Below, in pieces: positions 6,198 through 12,590 of a DNA stretch of 12,590 nucleotides; position 1 is the first letter of the stretch; each line of letters opens with the position of its first letter. The DNA is from Clostridiales bacterium (GTDB taxonomy: Bacteria > Bacillota_A > Clostridia > Peptostreptococcales > Anaerovoracaceae): positions 1 to 12,590 of the forward strand of contig JAILFI010000117.1 of NCBI GenBank assembly GCA_024697655.1, given 5' to 3'. The notes under the pieces are model-generated. The model made no database searches. It worked only from the letters and a program-made list of their open reading frames with translations, and was not told the DNA's origin. The position numbers were made by a program, and so were the translations under genes.

Positions 6198-7166
6198 ATG
6201 AGCAGAAAGTACGCAAGCATGCAGGAAGAACTGGCTGCGAAAAAGGCCGCGGGGGAGTACGGCGATCTGTCCCAGTACGAAAAGCGCTTCTTCAGGAACG
6301 CACCCGACTGGATCAAAAAAAGCCGCGAAGAAGCAGCGCGGTCGGAAAGGGCCGCACGGCATGTCCTCGAGGAGCCCGTTTCCGGGCACGGCAAGTGGTC
6401 GTTCCGCGGCAATGCTGCCGCCGAAAAACGCGCCGCGCATTCTTCCGTCCCCGGCAACGATCCCGTCTGGACGGAAGCCCCGTCTCACAGCACCGTGACC
6501 GGAACGGCGCGGCAAAAGAGTTCGGCGGCCAGACAGAAAGCGCATGCGGCGAAACAGAAGACGCGCGCACCAAAACAAAAGCCGCTGGTCAGGGAAGTGC
6601 CGCGTGCAAACCGCAGCAACCGCGGCTGCCTTCTGGGCGTCGTGATCCTGCTTATTTTCTTCCCGCTGGTTTCCGCCCTCTTTGCCGTCATCGCCGATAT
6701 CATCCACGATTTCAGCAGCGATTACGGGACCGACTATGACTACACGTACGAAGAACCCTACGAAGTCTCCGGCGAACTCTCGGAAGACTCTTCCTTTATA
6801 GATGCAGAAGCTTTCGCCGCGGAACAGACCGGCTGCACGGCGGATAACGACGCACTGATCGACTGGTATTACAGCGGCGGGTATTACAACTATCTGCACG
6901 ATACCGATGTCGCGGATATCACAGGCGGCCGCCTCTTCCTCTGGGTCGAGTGCAATGACGCAGACGATCCCGGGCTTGTGATCGCGGAATGGGCCGCGCT
7001 CACAGACAGCTTCCGCAGCGAACTCGACGCGGCCGGCTTCACCGATGTCCCGGTGTGCATCATCGCAACAGAGTCGGAGAGTTACCGGCTCCGGTTCGTC
7101 ATGATCGACAGCGCGGTCCGCTTTGGATCCGGGCAGTACGAAAGTCTCGCAAATAGTGATCTTTAA
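6198..7166 (+). CDS. Unrecognised single-pass membrane protein, coupled to lgt
   Basis: I do not recognise a family. The 322 residues divide into a hydrophilic N-terminal region (1-143, including QYEKRFFRNAPDWIKKSREE), one strong membrane helix (about 144-167), an acidic Tyr/Asp/Glu-rich linker (172-200) and a compact C-terminal domain (201-322). The positive residues before the helix suggest the N-terminus is inside and the C-terminal domain outside. Residues 104-131 are four tandem 7-residue repeats of the form [AP][RK]QKxxx. AAGGAGG six bases before the ATG lies inside the end of lgt, and the 1-base gap implies cotranslation with lgt. There is no signal-peptide lipobox, so it is not an obvious lipoprotein. 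Its stop overlaps the stop of the opposing acetyltransferase gene. Confidence 0.8.
   Translation: MSRKYASMQEELAAKKAAGEYGDLSQYEKRFFRNAPDWIKKSREEAARSERAARHVLEEPVSGHGKWSFRGNAAAEKRAAHSSVPGNDPVWTEAPSHSTVTGTARQKSSAARQKAHAAKQKTRAPKQKPLVREVPRANRSNRGCLLGVVILLIFFPLVSALFAVIADIIHDFSSDYGTDYDYTYEEPYEVSGELSEDSSFIDAEAFAAEQTGCTADNDALIDWYYSGGYYNYLHDTDVADITGGRLFLWVECNDADDPGLVIAEWAALTDSFRSELDAAGFTDVPVCIIATESESYRLRFVMIDSAVRFGSGQYESLANSDL
6507..6590 (+). repeat. Four 21-base tandem repeats coding ARQK-type heptapeptides
   Basis: Within the preceding gene, residues 104-131 repeat as ARQKSSA, ARQKAHA, AKQKTRA, PKQKPLV, a 7-residue period. The DNA has diverged between copies while Q and K stay fixed in each, so it is an older repeat and not a fresh slippage product. 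It forms a very basic linker just ahead of the membrane helix. Confidence 0.7.
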
Positions 7167-7717
7167 CCTTCCCGCGGTGCATGGATGCGGTATTCCAGTT
7201 CATCTTCCATCGTCACCTGTCCGCCTTTATCGTAGCGGACGAACGCCTTGCGGCAGACGGCAAGATGCATCCCGCATTTCTCCATGACCCGCCGTGATGC
7301 CGCATTTCCCGGATGACACAGACCGTAGACCTCACCGGTCTTCAAGGTATCAAAACAACAGGCAAGGAGTGCCTCTGCGATCTCCGTCGCATAGCCCTTC
7401 CCCCAGGCCTCCTGCACGAGCAGCCAGCCGATCATGGCGCGGCTGCCCTCTTCAGGTGTGTCAAGCAGGATGTGACAGCGGCCTATCTTTTCCCCGTCCC
7501 TTGCCACAACGTATTCCCGGCTCAAAAGCGGTGTTTTCCGCCAGTCCCCGACAACACGCAAAAGATGCGCCTCTGACTCCGCAGGCGATTCCGCATCGAA
7601 CGGTGTATACCGCATCACCTCCGCATCACCGTAGAGGCGGTGCAGGATATCGAAGTCCTCTTCTTCGAACGGCCGGAGGAGAAGCCTTTCCGTTGTTATA
7701 CTCCGTTCGTTTTCCAT
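7163..7717 (-). CDS. GNAT family N-acetyltransferase (RimJ/RimL-like)
   Basis: A 184-residue acetyl-CoA-dependent acetyltransferase; the substrate cannot be told. The N-terminus SITTERLLLRPFEEEDFDIL (6-25) is typical of RimJ/RimL-type members. The acetyl-CoA loop is EAWGKGYATEIAEALL (103-118), and HPGNAASRRVMEKCGM (135-150) is the usual NxxSxxxxEKxGF-type motif B. The frame extends to a GTG at 7753, but that codon lies inside the spacer of the probable promoter. The ATG at 7717 has AAAGGAAG five bases upstream, so it is preferred. Its TAA shares bases with the stop of the convergent gene. Confidence 0.88.
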   Translation of the reverse strand: MENERSITTERLLLRPFEEEDFDILHRLYGDAEVMRYTPFDAESPAESEAHLLRVVGDWRKTPLLSREYVVARDGEKIGRCHILLDTPEEGSRAMIGWLLVQEAWGKGYATEIAEALLACCFDTLKTGEVYGLCHPGNAASRRVMEKCGMHLAVCRKAFVRYDKGGQVTMEDELEYRIHAPREG

Positions 7718-7722
7718 CCGTA

Positions 7723-7730
7723 CTTCCTTT
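7723..7730 (-). promoter_or_regulatory. Ribosome binding site choosing the GNAT start
   Basis: AAAGGAAG with a 5-base spacer to the ATG at 7717. It favours this start over the in-frame GTG 36 bases upstream. Confidence 0.7.
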
Positions 7731-7744
7731 CTTTTCACACCTTT

Positions 7745-7773
7745 ATCGTACACAGCGTCTTCCTTCGGGGCAA
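7745..7773 (-). promoter_or_regulatory. Promoter of the GNAT gene
   Basis: TTGCCC (7773-7768), a 17-base spacer and TACGAT (7750-7745), each 4 of 6 to consensus, on the minus strand. It is back to back with the MFS gene promoter. Confidence 0.5.
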
Positions 7774-7799
7774 GCGGGAGTTTTCGGCAGGGCGATTCC

Positions 7800-7829
7800 T
7801 TGACACCCTGTTTTACAGTCTGCTATCAT
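7800..7829 (+). promoter_or_regulatory. Strong promoter of the MFS transporter gene
   Basis: A perfect TTGACA (7800-7805), an 18-base spacer and TATCAT (7824-7829, 5 of 6), with TGC directly before the -10 making an extended -10 element. The predicted start is near 7836. This is the best-matching promoter in the window. Confidence 0.85.
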
Positions 7830-7846
7830 TATTGAAGTGATCACAC

Positions 7847-7884
7847 AGGCATCTGTCCGGCATGCGGAAAGATGCCTTTCTTAT
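7847..7884 (+). promoter_or_regulatory. Leader hairpin with T-rich tail ahead of the MFS gene
   Basis: AGGCATCT (7847-7854) pairs with AGATGCCT (7870-7877), and inside it TCCG (7856-7859) pairs with CGGA (7865-7868) around the loop GCATG. The result is 12 bp with one G/A mismatch. It is followed by TTTCTTAT. It begins only about 11 bases into the predicted transcript and no upstream plus-strand gene needs a terminator here, so an attenuator or 5' stability element is likely. Confidence 0.55.
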
Positions 7885-7900
7885 AGGAATGTTACACGAT

Positions 7901-9157
7901 ATGTCAGAGAAGCACGTACAAAACACACTCTGGACCCGCGACTTCACGATCATCACCGTCGGCAGCGTCATCTCCATGCTCGGCAATGCCCTGTCCGGCT
8001 TTGCCATGAGTCTTATGGTGCTCGATATTTCCAAATCGACACTGCTGTACGCGATCTACCTGATGATGTATACCGGACCGCAGCTGATCATGCCCCTTCT
8101 TTCCGGGGCGATCCTCGACCGGGTCTCGCGCAAGAAAACGATCTACACGCTGGACTTCATCTCAGCGGGACTTTATGTGATCATGGCGGGCGTTCTGGCG
8201 ACCGGCTGGTTCTCGTTCCCGCTTTTTGCCGCGTACTGCTTCCTGCTCGGCTCGATCGAGAGCATCTACCAGGTGGCTTACCAGAGTTTTTATCCGCTGC
8301 TCATCACCGATGGCAATTATCAGAAAGCCTACTCGATCGCCAGCGTGCTGGAGACAATGACCGCTTTTATGGTCCCGGTCTCCACCTTCCTGTACAAACT
8401 GGTCGGCCTGTCCCCTCTGCTGATCGCCAACGCCGTCTGCTTCTTCGCGGCAGCAGTCATGGAAACGCAGATCCGTCACGAGGAGGCATACATCGAAACG
8501 CAGAAAGAAACCGCCTTGAAAGATGCCGGCCGTTTTCAGCAGCTCACAGCGGATATGAAAGAAGGCTTTGCCTATCTGAAAGTGGAAAAAGGGCTGATGG
8601 CGGTCGTCGTATATTTCGCTGTCATGGCGATGTGCGACGGCGTCACGCAGGTCATCACGCTGCCCTACTTCAAAAACCATTACCACAACGGGGAGTACGT
8701 CTTCATCATCGTCATCGGCATGATGGTTATCGGTCGTATGATCGGCGGCATGATCCACTACAAGACCGTGCTTCCGGCCGCGCACAGATACACCATCGCG
8801 CTCACCGTCTACATCACGATCTCATTGTTCCAGGCTGTCTATCTGTTCCTGCCGATCCCCGTTATGATGATCCTGTGTTTCGCCGACGGGATCGGCGGTG
8901 TGACGAGCTATACGATCCGCGAATCCGCGACCCAGAGTTATGTGCCCAACGAAATGAAGGGGCGCTTCAACGGGGTCTTTCATCTCCTCTTTATGATCGG
9001 CGCGCTGACCGGGCAGCTGCTCGCCGGCGTGCTCGCAGTCTGGCTGCCTGAGCGCCCCATCATGCTCGTCATGATGAGCTTCAACGCATTGGCCGCCCTC
9101 GTGATCATCGGCGGCGCGAAGAAGTATGTCGCCCCGCTGTACAACCGGGTGCAGTAA
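7901..9157 (+). CDS. MFS transporter (drug/siderophore exporter-like)
   Basis: A 418-residue major facilitator superfamily protein with about 12 hydrophobic segments. It opens LWTRDFTIITVGSVISMLGN (10-29), common in the subgroup that includes EntS-like and macrolide-efflux-like exporters. The loop 2-3 motif appears as GAILDRVSRKKT (69-80). A longer soluble stretch between the two halves (about 192-228) matches the central cytoplasmic loop. The substrate is unknown. The frame is open to ATGs at 7862 and 7889. The first lies in the loop region of the leader hairpin and the second has AGGA directly against it. The ATG at 7901, with AGGA 12 bases upstream, fits the family N-terminus best, though the spacing is long and the start is not certain. 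It is driven by the strong promoter at 7800-7829. Confidence 0.88.
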   Translation: MSEKHVQNTLWTRDFTIITVGSVISMLGNALSGFAMSLMVLDISKSTLLYAIYLMMYTGPQLIMPLLSGAILDRVSRKKTIYTLDFISAGLYVIMAGVLATGWFSFPLFAAYCFLLGSIESIYQVAYQSFYPLLITDGNYQKAYSIASVLETMTAFMVPVSTFLYKLVGLSPLLIANAVCFFAAAVMETQIRHEEAYIETQKETALKDAGRFQQLTADMKEGFAYLKVEKGLMAVVVYFAVMAMCDGVTQVITLPYFKNHYHNGEYVFIIVIGMMVIGRMIGGMIHYKTVLPAAHRYTIALTVYITISLFQAVYLFLPIPVMMILCFADGIGGVTSYTIRESATQSYVPNEMKGRFNGVFHLLFMIGALTGQLLAGVLAVWLPERPIMLVMMSFNALAALVIIGGAKKYVAPLYNRVQ

Positions 9158-9167
9158 CCGCTATAAT
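9138..9167 (+). promoter_or_regulatory. Candidate promoter for the membrane-protein pair
   Basis: TGTACA (9138-9143, 4 of 6), an 18-base spacer and a perfect TATAAT (9162-9167), overlapping the end of the MFS gene. It would give a very short leader ahead of the next ATG. Read-through from the MFS gene is also possible because no terminator separates them. Confidence 0.55.
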
Positions 9168-9177
9168 AAAACTGCAG

Positions 9178-9183
9178 AAGGAG
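9178..9183 (+). promoter_or_regulatory. Ribosome binding site setting the start at 9190
   Basis: AAGGAG, 6 bases before the ATG at 9190. An in-frame ATG at 9184 directly abuts it and could not use it. Confidence 0.75.
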
Positions 9184-9189
9184 ATGGCC

Positions 9190-9834
9190 ATGCATAACAG
9201 AAGACTCACCATGAATGGTCTCATTGCGATCCTGATCGCGTTTTCCGTGATCGGTCTTTTTGCGACCGTTTCCTCCCTGCGTATGACCGATCCCTCCGTC
9301 ATGAACGAATTCTATCCGGTCGGCGACACAGGGTATTCGATCCGGCATTCCACTTTCACGCAGAACGGGATCGTCAAAGGGATGGATGTCAACAATGCCG
9401 AGCTGGTCTTCCCCGGCAATTTCGGCACGGACTGGGGGGCTGTATCAGACGGCGGTCAGCTGTACGTCAACCTTTACACCCCTACGACCATCGGCATCCT
9501 GCAATCCGATGTCGAACTGGTCGACCTCGATGCGCTCAAAGAAACCACCCTCTTTGAGAACGCGATCCTGCGGGGGCAGTGCGCCTCCGGCGAGCTCGTG
9601 ATCGTGCGGGGCGCGATGCTGCCGGCCAACCAGCCGGAAGAAAACGCCCTCTGCAAGTTCTACGCGATGTCGGCAAGAGACCTCCGCCCCGACGGGCGGA
9701 ACGCGGAGGTGCTGTTCTACGATATCAAGAAAGGCGAAGTGGTTTACCGCATCGCCGGCGAAGCCGCGTTCTCGGAGGACTTCGAGGAGCGATTCCTCGA
9801 TAAGAAACTGGAGGAGGTGCAGGCATGCGAATAA
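9190..9834 (+). CDS. Unrecognised membrane-anchored protein
   Basis: I recognise no family. It has 214 residues: a short basic N-terminus, one membrane helix at about 10-30 (GLIAILIAFSVIGLFATVSS), then about 180 residues predicted to lie outside the cell. The outer part looks beta-rich (GQLYVNLYTPTTIGIL, ELVIVRGAML, AEVLFYDIKKGEVVYRIAGE) and ends in an acidic helix. It has no lipobox and only two cysteines in the outer domain before the C-terminal CE. The stop overlaps the next start by 10 bases, so it is cotranslated with the following multi-pass protein. The pair could form one membrane complex, which is inference from coupling only. Confidence 0.8.
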   Translation: MHNRRLTMNGLIAILIAFSVIGLFATVSSLRMTDPSVMNEFYPVGDTGYSIRHSTFTQNGIVKGMDVNNAELVFPGNFGTDWGAVSDGGQLYVNLYTPTTIGILQSDVELVDLDALKETTLFENAILRGQCASGELVIVRGAMLPANQPEENALCKFYAMSARDLRPDGRNAEVLFYDIKKGEVVYRIAGEAAFSEDFEERFLDKKLEEVQACE

Positions 9835-10352
9835 CAGAAAGAATCGCATTCGGCACCGATCTGAGAAGGAAACTCTCCGGGGCCGACCTTTACATCCGCA
9901 TCTTACAGATCACGTCGGTCCTGCCTGTCCTCTATATCTTCCTCGTGACAGGCACCCCGCATCTGCTGACCGGCAAGAGCCTATTCTCGTCGCTCTTCAG
10001 CTGCGGCATCGAGGGACTGCCGCGCGGAGAATCGCTCTTCCTGTCATGGCTGTACCGGTACACCTCCAACGAGGTCATCGTTTACTTCGTGATCCTGTTC
10101 CTCGCGCTGTTTGCCGGCATCCTCGGCAACCGGCTTTTTCGCGACAACCACAAGAGCGGACGCACGACGCGCAAAGTCTTCGCCGTGCTGCTCGCGGCGG
10201 ATCTGGTATTCCGGCTGCTCCCCGTCTCTTTCAATCATGCCTTTGGCTTTCCGGCTGCTGCCTTCGGCTTTGCCGTACGGCTCGCCTGCCTGCTTCTGAT
10301 CCTGCTCGACCTTAGGGCGGACCGGCACGCAGTCCGGGAAGGAACAATATAG
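9825..10352 (+). CDS. Unrecognised multi-pass membrane protein
   Basis: A 175-residue protein with about four hydrophobic segments (about 26-43, 82-102, 116-134 and 140-162) and a basic loop GNRLFRDNHKSGRTTRKVF near 101-119. No catalytic motif is seen. The ATG at 9825 lies inside the end of the previous gene, with GGAGG seven bases upstream, which points to translational coupling. The amidohydrolase gene begins 33 bases after the stop, with no terminator between. Both membrane genes are therefore probably transcribed together with the amidohydrolase gene. Confidence 0.78.
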   Translation: MRITERIAFGTDLRRKLSGADLYIRILQITSVLPVLYIFLVTGTPHLLTGKSLFSSLFSCGIEGLPRGESLFLSWLYRYTSNEVIVYFVILFLALFAGILGNRLFRDNHKSGRTTRKVFAVLLAADLVFRLLPVSFNHAFGFPAAAFGFAVRLACLLLILLDLRADRHAVREGTI

Positions 10353-10371
10353 ATACCCATTCACACAATGC

Positions 10372-10377
10372 AGGAGG
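10372..10377 (+). promoter_or_regulatory. Ribosome binding site of the amidohydrolase gene
   Basis: AGGAGG with an 8-base spacer to the ATG at 10386. It rules against the in-frame ATG at 10368, which lies upstream of it. Confidence 0.8.
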
Positions 10378-10385
10378 TGTATGGT

Positions 10386-11993
10386 ATGAAAACACTGATC
10401 AAAAACGCCCGCATCTACGACGGTACCGGCAGCGATCCGTTTATGGGATCTGTGCTGCTCGAAGACGAGAAGATCAAAGCGGTCATCCCGGCGGCATCGC
10501 AGGAGGAACCGGCAGCCGACAAAGTCATCGATCTCGGCGGCCTGTCGCTGTCCCCCGGCTTTATCGACGGGCATTCGCACAATGACTGGTTCGCGATCCG
10601 CAAGGATCCATTTCCCTATTTCGAGCCGTTCCTGCGGCAGGGTGTCACGACCTACGTGACCGGCAACTGCGGCCTGTCGGTCATCGGCTTTGAAGACGGC
10701 AACGAACACGTCGACCTCATGGGCGGCGGGCTGTTCTTTTTCAACGACACGACCGGCAAATACGGCATGACGGAAGACTATTTCAAGGCCGTCGACCGCA
10801 ACGCGCCTGCCAATATCGCGATCCTCGCGGGACACTGCTCCGCCAGAGCCGCGGCCAGCGGCAGCGTCAACCGCCCGCTGACCGAAGAAGAAACGCAGAA
10901 GATGCTCGACATCCTGGAACAGCAGCTGCAGCAGGGCGCCGCCGGCATTTCGCTCGGCATGATGTACGACCCGGGGCTGTACGCGGATGTTGAGGAACTC
11001 AAAAAAGTCGCCGCACTGTGCGTCAAGTACGACCGGCCGCTGACGGTCCACGCCCGCGCCGAATCCAAAGTCTCCGGTGCCTACAAACAGATCTTCGGCC
11101 GCTCACACCTCCTCCGTGCGCTCGACGAACTGGTCGAGGTCGCCAAAGGCACCCCGCTCAAACTGCAGTATTCCCACGCGATCTTTGTCGGACGCAGCAC
11201 CTTCAAAGATAAGGACGAGTTTAAAAAAATCATCCGCGACCTCAGGGCGAACGGCGTCGACGCGATGTTCGACATCTATGACGAGACCCTCGGCGTCAGC
11301 GTCATCACCGTCATCATGCCGCCGTGGTACCAGTCGATGTCCCCGGAAGAGAAACGCAAAAAGAGCAACTTCAACAAATTCAAACTGATCACAGGGATCG
11401 AGACCAAACTCGTCGGATTCGGTTTCAATGATATCGAGATCGCCTACCTCGGCCCCGGCATGGAAGAGTTTGAAGGAAAGACGGTCCATCAGATCGCGGT
11501 CGAAAAAGGCGTTTCCGATGCCCAGATGTACCTCGATCTGTGCGAGAAGAGCAATTTCAAAGGCCGTGTCAACCAAGGTCCTTACACGACCCGCGAGATC
11601 ATCGAAGACTTCGAGAAAGACCCCAACTGCCTCTTCATGACCGACGCCTGGGTCGAAGACTACGGTGTCCAGAATCCGGCGCTGTACGACAATTTCCCGA
11701 AGTTCCTGCACGACTCGCTGACCGGCAAAGGCGGTCCGATGCCCGACATGATCCGCAAGATGACAGGCGGCTGGGCTGACCGCTTCCGGCTGGAAGACCG
11801 CGGCTACGTCAGACCCGGCTGCTACGCCGACTTGACCGTCTTCGACGAAGACGAACTCCGCGATACCGAGCCGGACCAGAAGAAGCCGTTCGGCATCCGC
11901 CGGGTGTTCATGAACGGCAAGGAAGTGCTCTGCGACGGGGAAATCGACAAGGAATCGCTCCGCACAGCCGGTATGGCGATCGCCGTCAAATAA
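10386..11993 (+). CDS. Amidohydrolase of the N-acyl-D-amino-acid deacylase family
   Basis: A 535-residue metal-dependent hydrolase related to D-aminoacylases, which release D-amino acids from N-acyl forms; the true substrate is not fixed by sequence. The N-terminal beta part opens IKNARIYDGTGSDPFMG. The metal site follows the D-aminoacylase pattern: HxH in PGFIDGHSHND (H63, H65), Cys95 in VTGNCGLS (where other amidohydrolases have a carboxylated Lys), H222 in VHARAES, H264 in YSHAIFVG and D420 in MTDAW. The C-terminal part has GYVRPGCYADLTVFDEDEL and VFMNGKEVL, as in the family. Departures from the usual motifs are HARAES in place of HxRDE and no lysine two residues after H264. No signal peptide, so it is cytoplasmic. 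It is probably the last gene of the run starting at 9190, or at 7901, and it ends at the terminator at 12041-12074. Confidence 0.88.
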   Translation: MKTLIKNARIYDGTGSDPFMGSVLLEDEKIKAVIPAASQEEPAADKVIDLGGLSLSPGFIDGHSHNDWFAIRKDPFPYFEPFLRQGVTTYVTGNCGLSVIGFEDGNEHVDLMGGGLFFFNDTTGKYGMTEDYFKAVDRNAPANIAILAGHCSARAAASGSVNRPLTEEETQKMLDILEQQLQQGAAGISLGMMYDPGLYADVEELKKVAALCVKYDRPLTVHARAESKVSGAYKQIFGRSHLLRALDELVEVAKGTPLKLQYSHAIFVGRSTFKDKDEFKKIIRDLRANGVDAMFDIYDETLGVSVITVIMPPWYQSMSPEEKRKKSNFNKFKLITGIETKLVGFGFNDIEIAYLGPGMEEFEGKTVHQIAVEKGVSDAQMYLDLCEKSNFKGRVNQGPYTTREIIEDFEKDPNCLFMTDAWVEDYGVQNPALYDNFPKFLHDSLTGKGGPMPDMIRKMTGGWADRFRLEDRGYVRPGCYADLTVFDEDELRDTEPDQKKPFGIRRVFMNGKEVLCDGEIDKESLRTAGMAIAVK

Positions 11994-11995
11994 CC

Positions 11996-12011
11996 GCTGC
12001 TCTACAGCAGC
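11996..12011 (+). repeat. Small hairpin after the amidohydrolase stop
   Basis: GCTGCT and AGCAGC form a 6-bp stem with loop CTAC directly behind the stop codon. There is no T-tract, so it is not a terminator by itself. It may protect the 3' end or be chance. Confidence 0.3.
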
Positions 12012-12040
12012 ACCCGCCGCAGACATTGCTGCATATAACA

Positions 12041-12074
12041 AAAAAGGACCGGGTTTCCCGGTCCTTCTTTTTTG
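12041..12074. terminator. Bidirectional intrinsic terminator
   Basis: GGACCGGG (12046-12053) and CCCGGTCC (12057-12064) form a perfect stem around TTT, preceded by a run of A and followed by TTCTTTTTT. It ends both the plus-strand amidohydrolase transcript and the minus-strand zinc-ribbon gene. Confidence 0.95.
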
Positions 12075-12115
12075 TCTCAAAACATCCGGATTATCTTTTC
12101 TGTCTTGCAGTCCGG

Positions 12116-12556
12116 TTACTGCAGCTTCGCACCGCACTTTTTGCAGTACATCGTGCCGGGTTCGACCGGATTGCCGCAAGCGGGGCATACAGCCTGCCGC
12201 ACCGGCGGTACCGGCGGCGGTGTCTGCTGCACGGCCTGCGCAGCCTGCTGCGCGATCGGCCGCTGGCTCTGTCCGCCCTGCGTGAATGTCCCTTTGCGCA
12301 GCGCCTCCAGGAATGTCTCCTGGCTCTCAACGATCTTCCCGTAGGAATACGTCATCAGCGAAGACAGCCATGCAAAGAAGGCAAACACGACAAAGGCAAT
12401 AATGCCCGCAATGATGATGCCGACGCTGGTCTCGCCGTAATTCTGCTGTGAGAGCCCGACGATCACCGCGCCTGCCCCCAGCAGTGCCATCAGCAGACTC
12501 AGGATGAAGACAACGATCGCAAATGTCTGGATCTTCTTGCCCGAATTATGAAACAT
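12116..12556 (-). CDS. Zinc-ribbon membrane protein, function unknown
   Basis: A 146-residue protein with two membrane helices (about 11-36 and 44-66), a Gln/Pro-rich linker (about 92-122, including QQTPPPVPPVR) and a C-terminal zinc ribbon CPACG (124-128) and CKKCG (138-142). The four cysteines C124, C127, C138 and C141 are properly spaced to bind zinc. Both termini are probably cytoplasmic. The architecture is common among uncharacterised Bacillota proteins, where the ribbon is thought to mediate contacts; no enzyme motif is seen. The frame is open to 12589, but AAGGAGG at 12569-12563, six bases before the ATG at 12556, sets the start. Its promoter would lie beyond the window. Confidence 0.83.
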   Translation of the reverse strand: MFHNSGKKIQTFAIVVFILSLLMALLGAGAVIVGLSQQNYGETSVGIIIAGIIAFVVFAFFAWLSSLMTYSYGKIVESQETFLEALRKGTFTQGGQSQRPIAQQAAQAVQQTPPPVPPVRQAVCPACGNPVEPGTMYCKKCGAKLQ

Positions 12557-12562
12557 ATGATT

Positions 12563-12569
12563 CCTCCTT
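12563..12569 (-). promoter_or_regulatory. Ribosome binding site of the zinc-ribbon gene
   Basis: AAGGAGG with a 6-base spacer to the ATG at 12556. It favours that start over the ATG 33 bases upstream. Confidence 0.8.
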
Positions 12570-12590
12570 CCCGGATGCGCTGCCCGCATG

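Noticed and set aside
7837..7900. Upstream starts for the MFS gene at 7862 and 7889
   Set aside because: The first is buried in the leader hairpin. The second has no spacing from the AGGA. The protein from 7901 has the usual family N-terminus.
11103..12188. A 361-codon minus-strand open frame opposite the amidohydrolase
   Set aside because: It crosses the strong terminator at 12041-12074 and overlaps the zinc-ribbon gene. Its composition is that of a shadow frame.

Overview
The window reads as chromosome of a fairly GC-rich Bacillota (Clostridia-like) bacterium. Three things suggest this: the start of a division and cell-wall (dcw) cluster in the order mraZ-rsmH-ftsL-PBP-murF, strong AGGAGG-type ribosome binding sites, and several sigma-A-like promoters. 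I cannot name the genus. No rRNA, tRNA, CRISPR, insertion sequence, phage or integrase gene is visible.

Left part (1-5251, minus strand). From right to left: a 5-formyltetrahydrofolate cyclo-ligase gene, a hairpin terminator, a 430-base regulatory gap, then mraZ, rsmH, ftsL, a class B penicillin-binding protein gene and the N-terminal 150 codons of murF, which leaves the window at base 1. The dcw genes are tightly coupled (11-base overlap, 1-base gap, ATGA overlap), except between ftsL and the PBP gene. There a 20-bp hairpin with a T-tract and a TATAAT box sit together. The gap before mraZ holds two clusters of 10-bp-spaced GTGGAG repeats, which look like MraZ operators, and a SOS-box-like dyad.

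Middle (5252-7753). A divergent promoter pair separates the cyclo-ligase gene from a plus-strand pair: lgt (prolipoprotein diacylglyceryl transferase) and an unrecognised single-pass membrane protein gene 1 base behind it. A minus-strand GNAT acetyltransferase gene converges on this pair, and the two stop codons overlap.

Right part (7754-12590). A strong extended -10 promoter drives an MFS exporter-like gene through a leader hairpin. Two overlapping orphan membrane protein genes follow, then a D-aminoacylase-like amidohydrolase gene, all on the plus strand. A textbook bidirectional terminator separates these from a minus-strand zinc-ribbon membrane protein gene.

Most of the window is ordinary core genome. 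The points most worth checking are the control region ahead of mraZ, the terminator/promoter inside the dcw run, the leader hairpin of the MFS gene, and the orphan membrane proteins next to lgt and next to the amidohydrolase. I did not find a convincing new multi-gene system.
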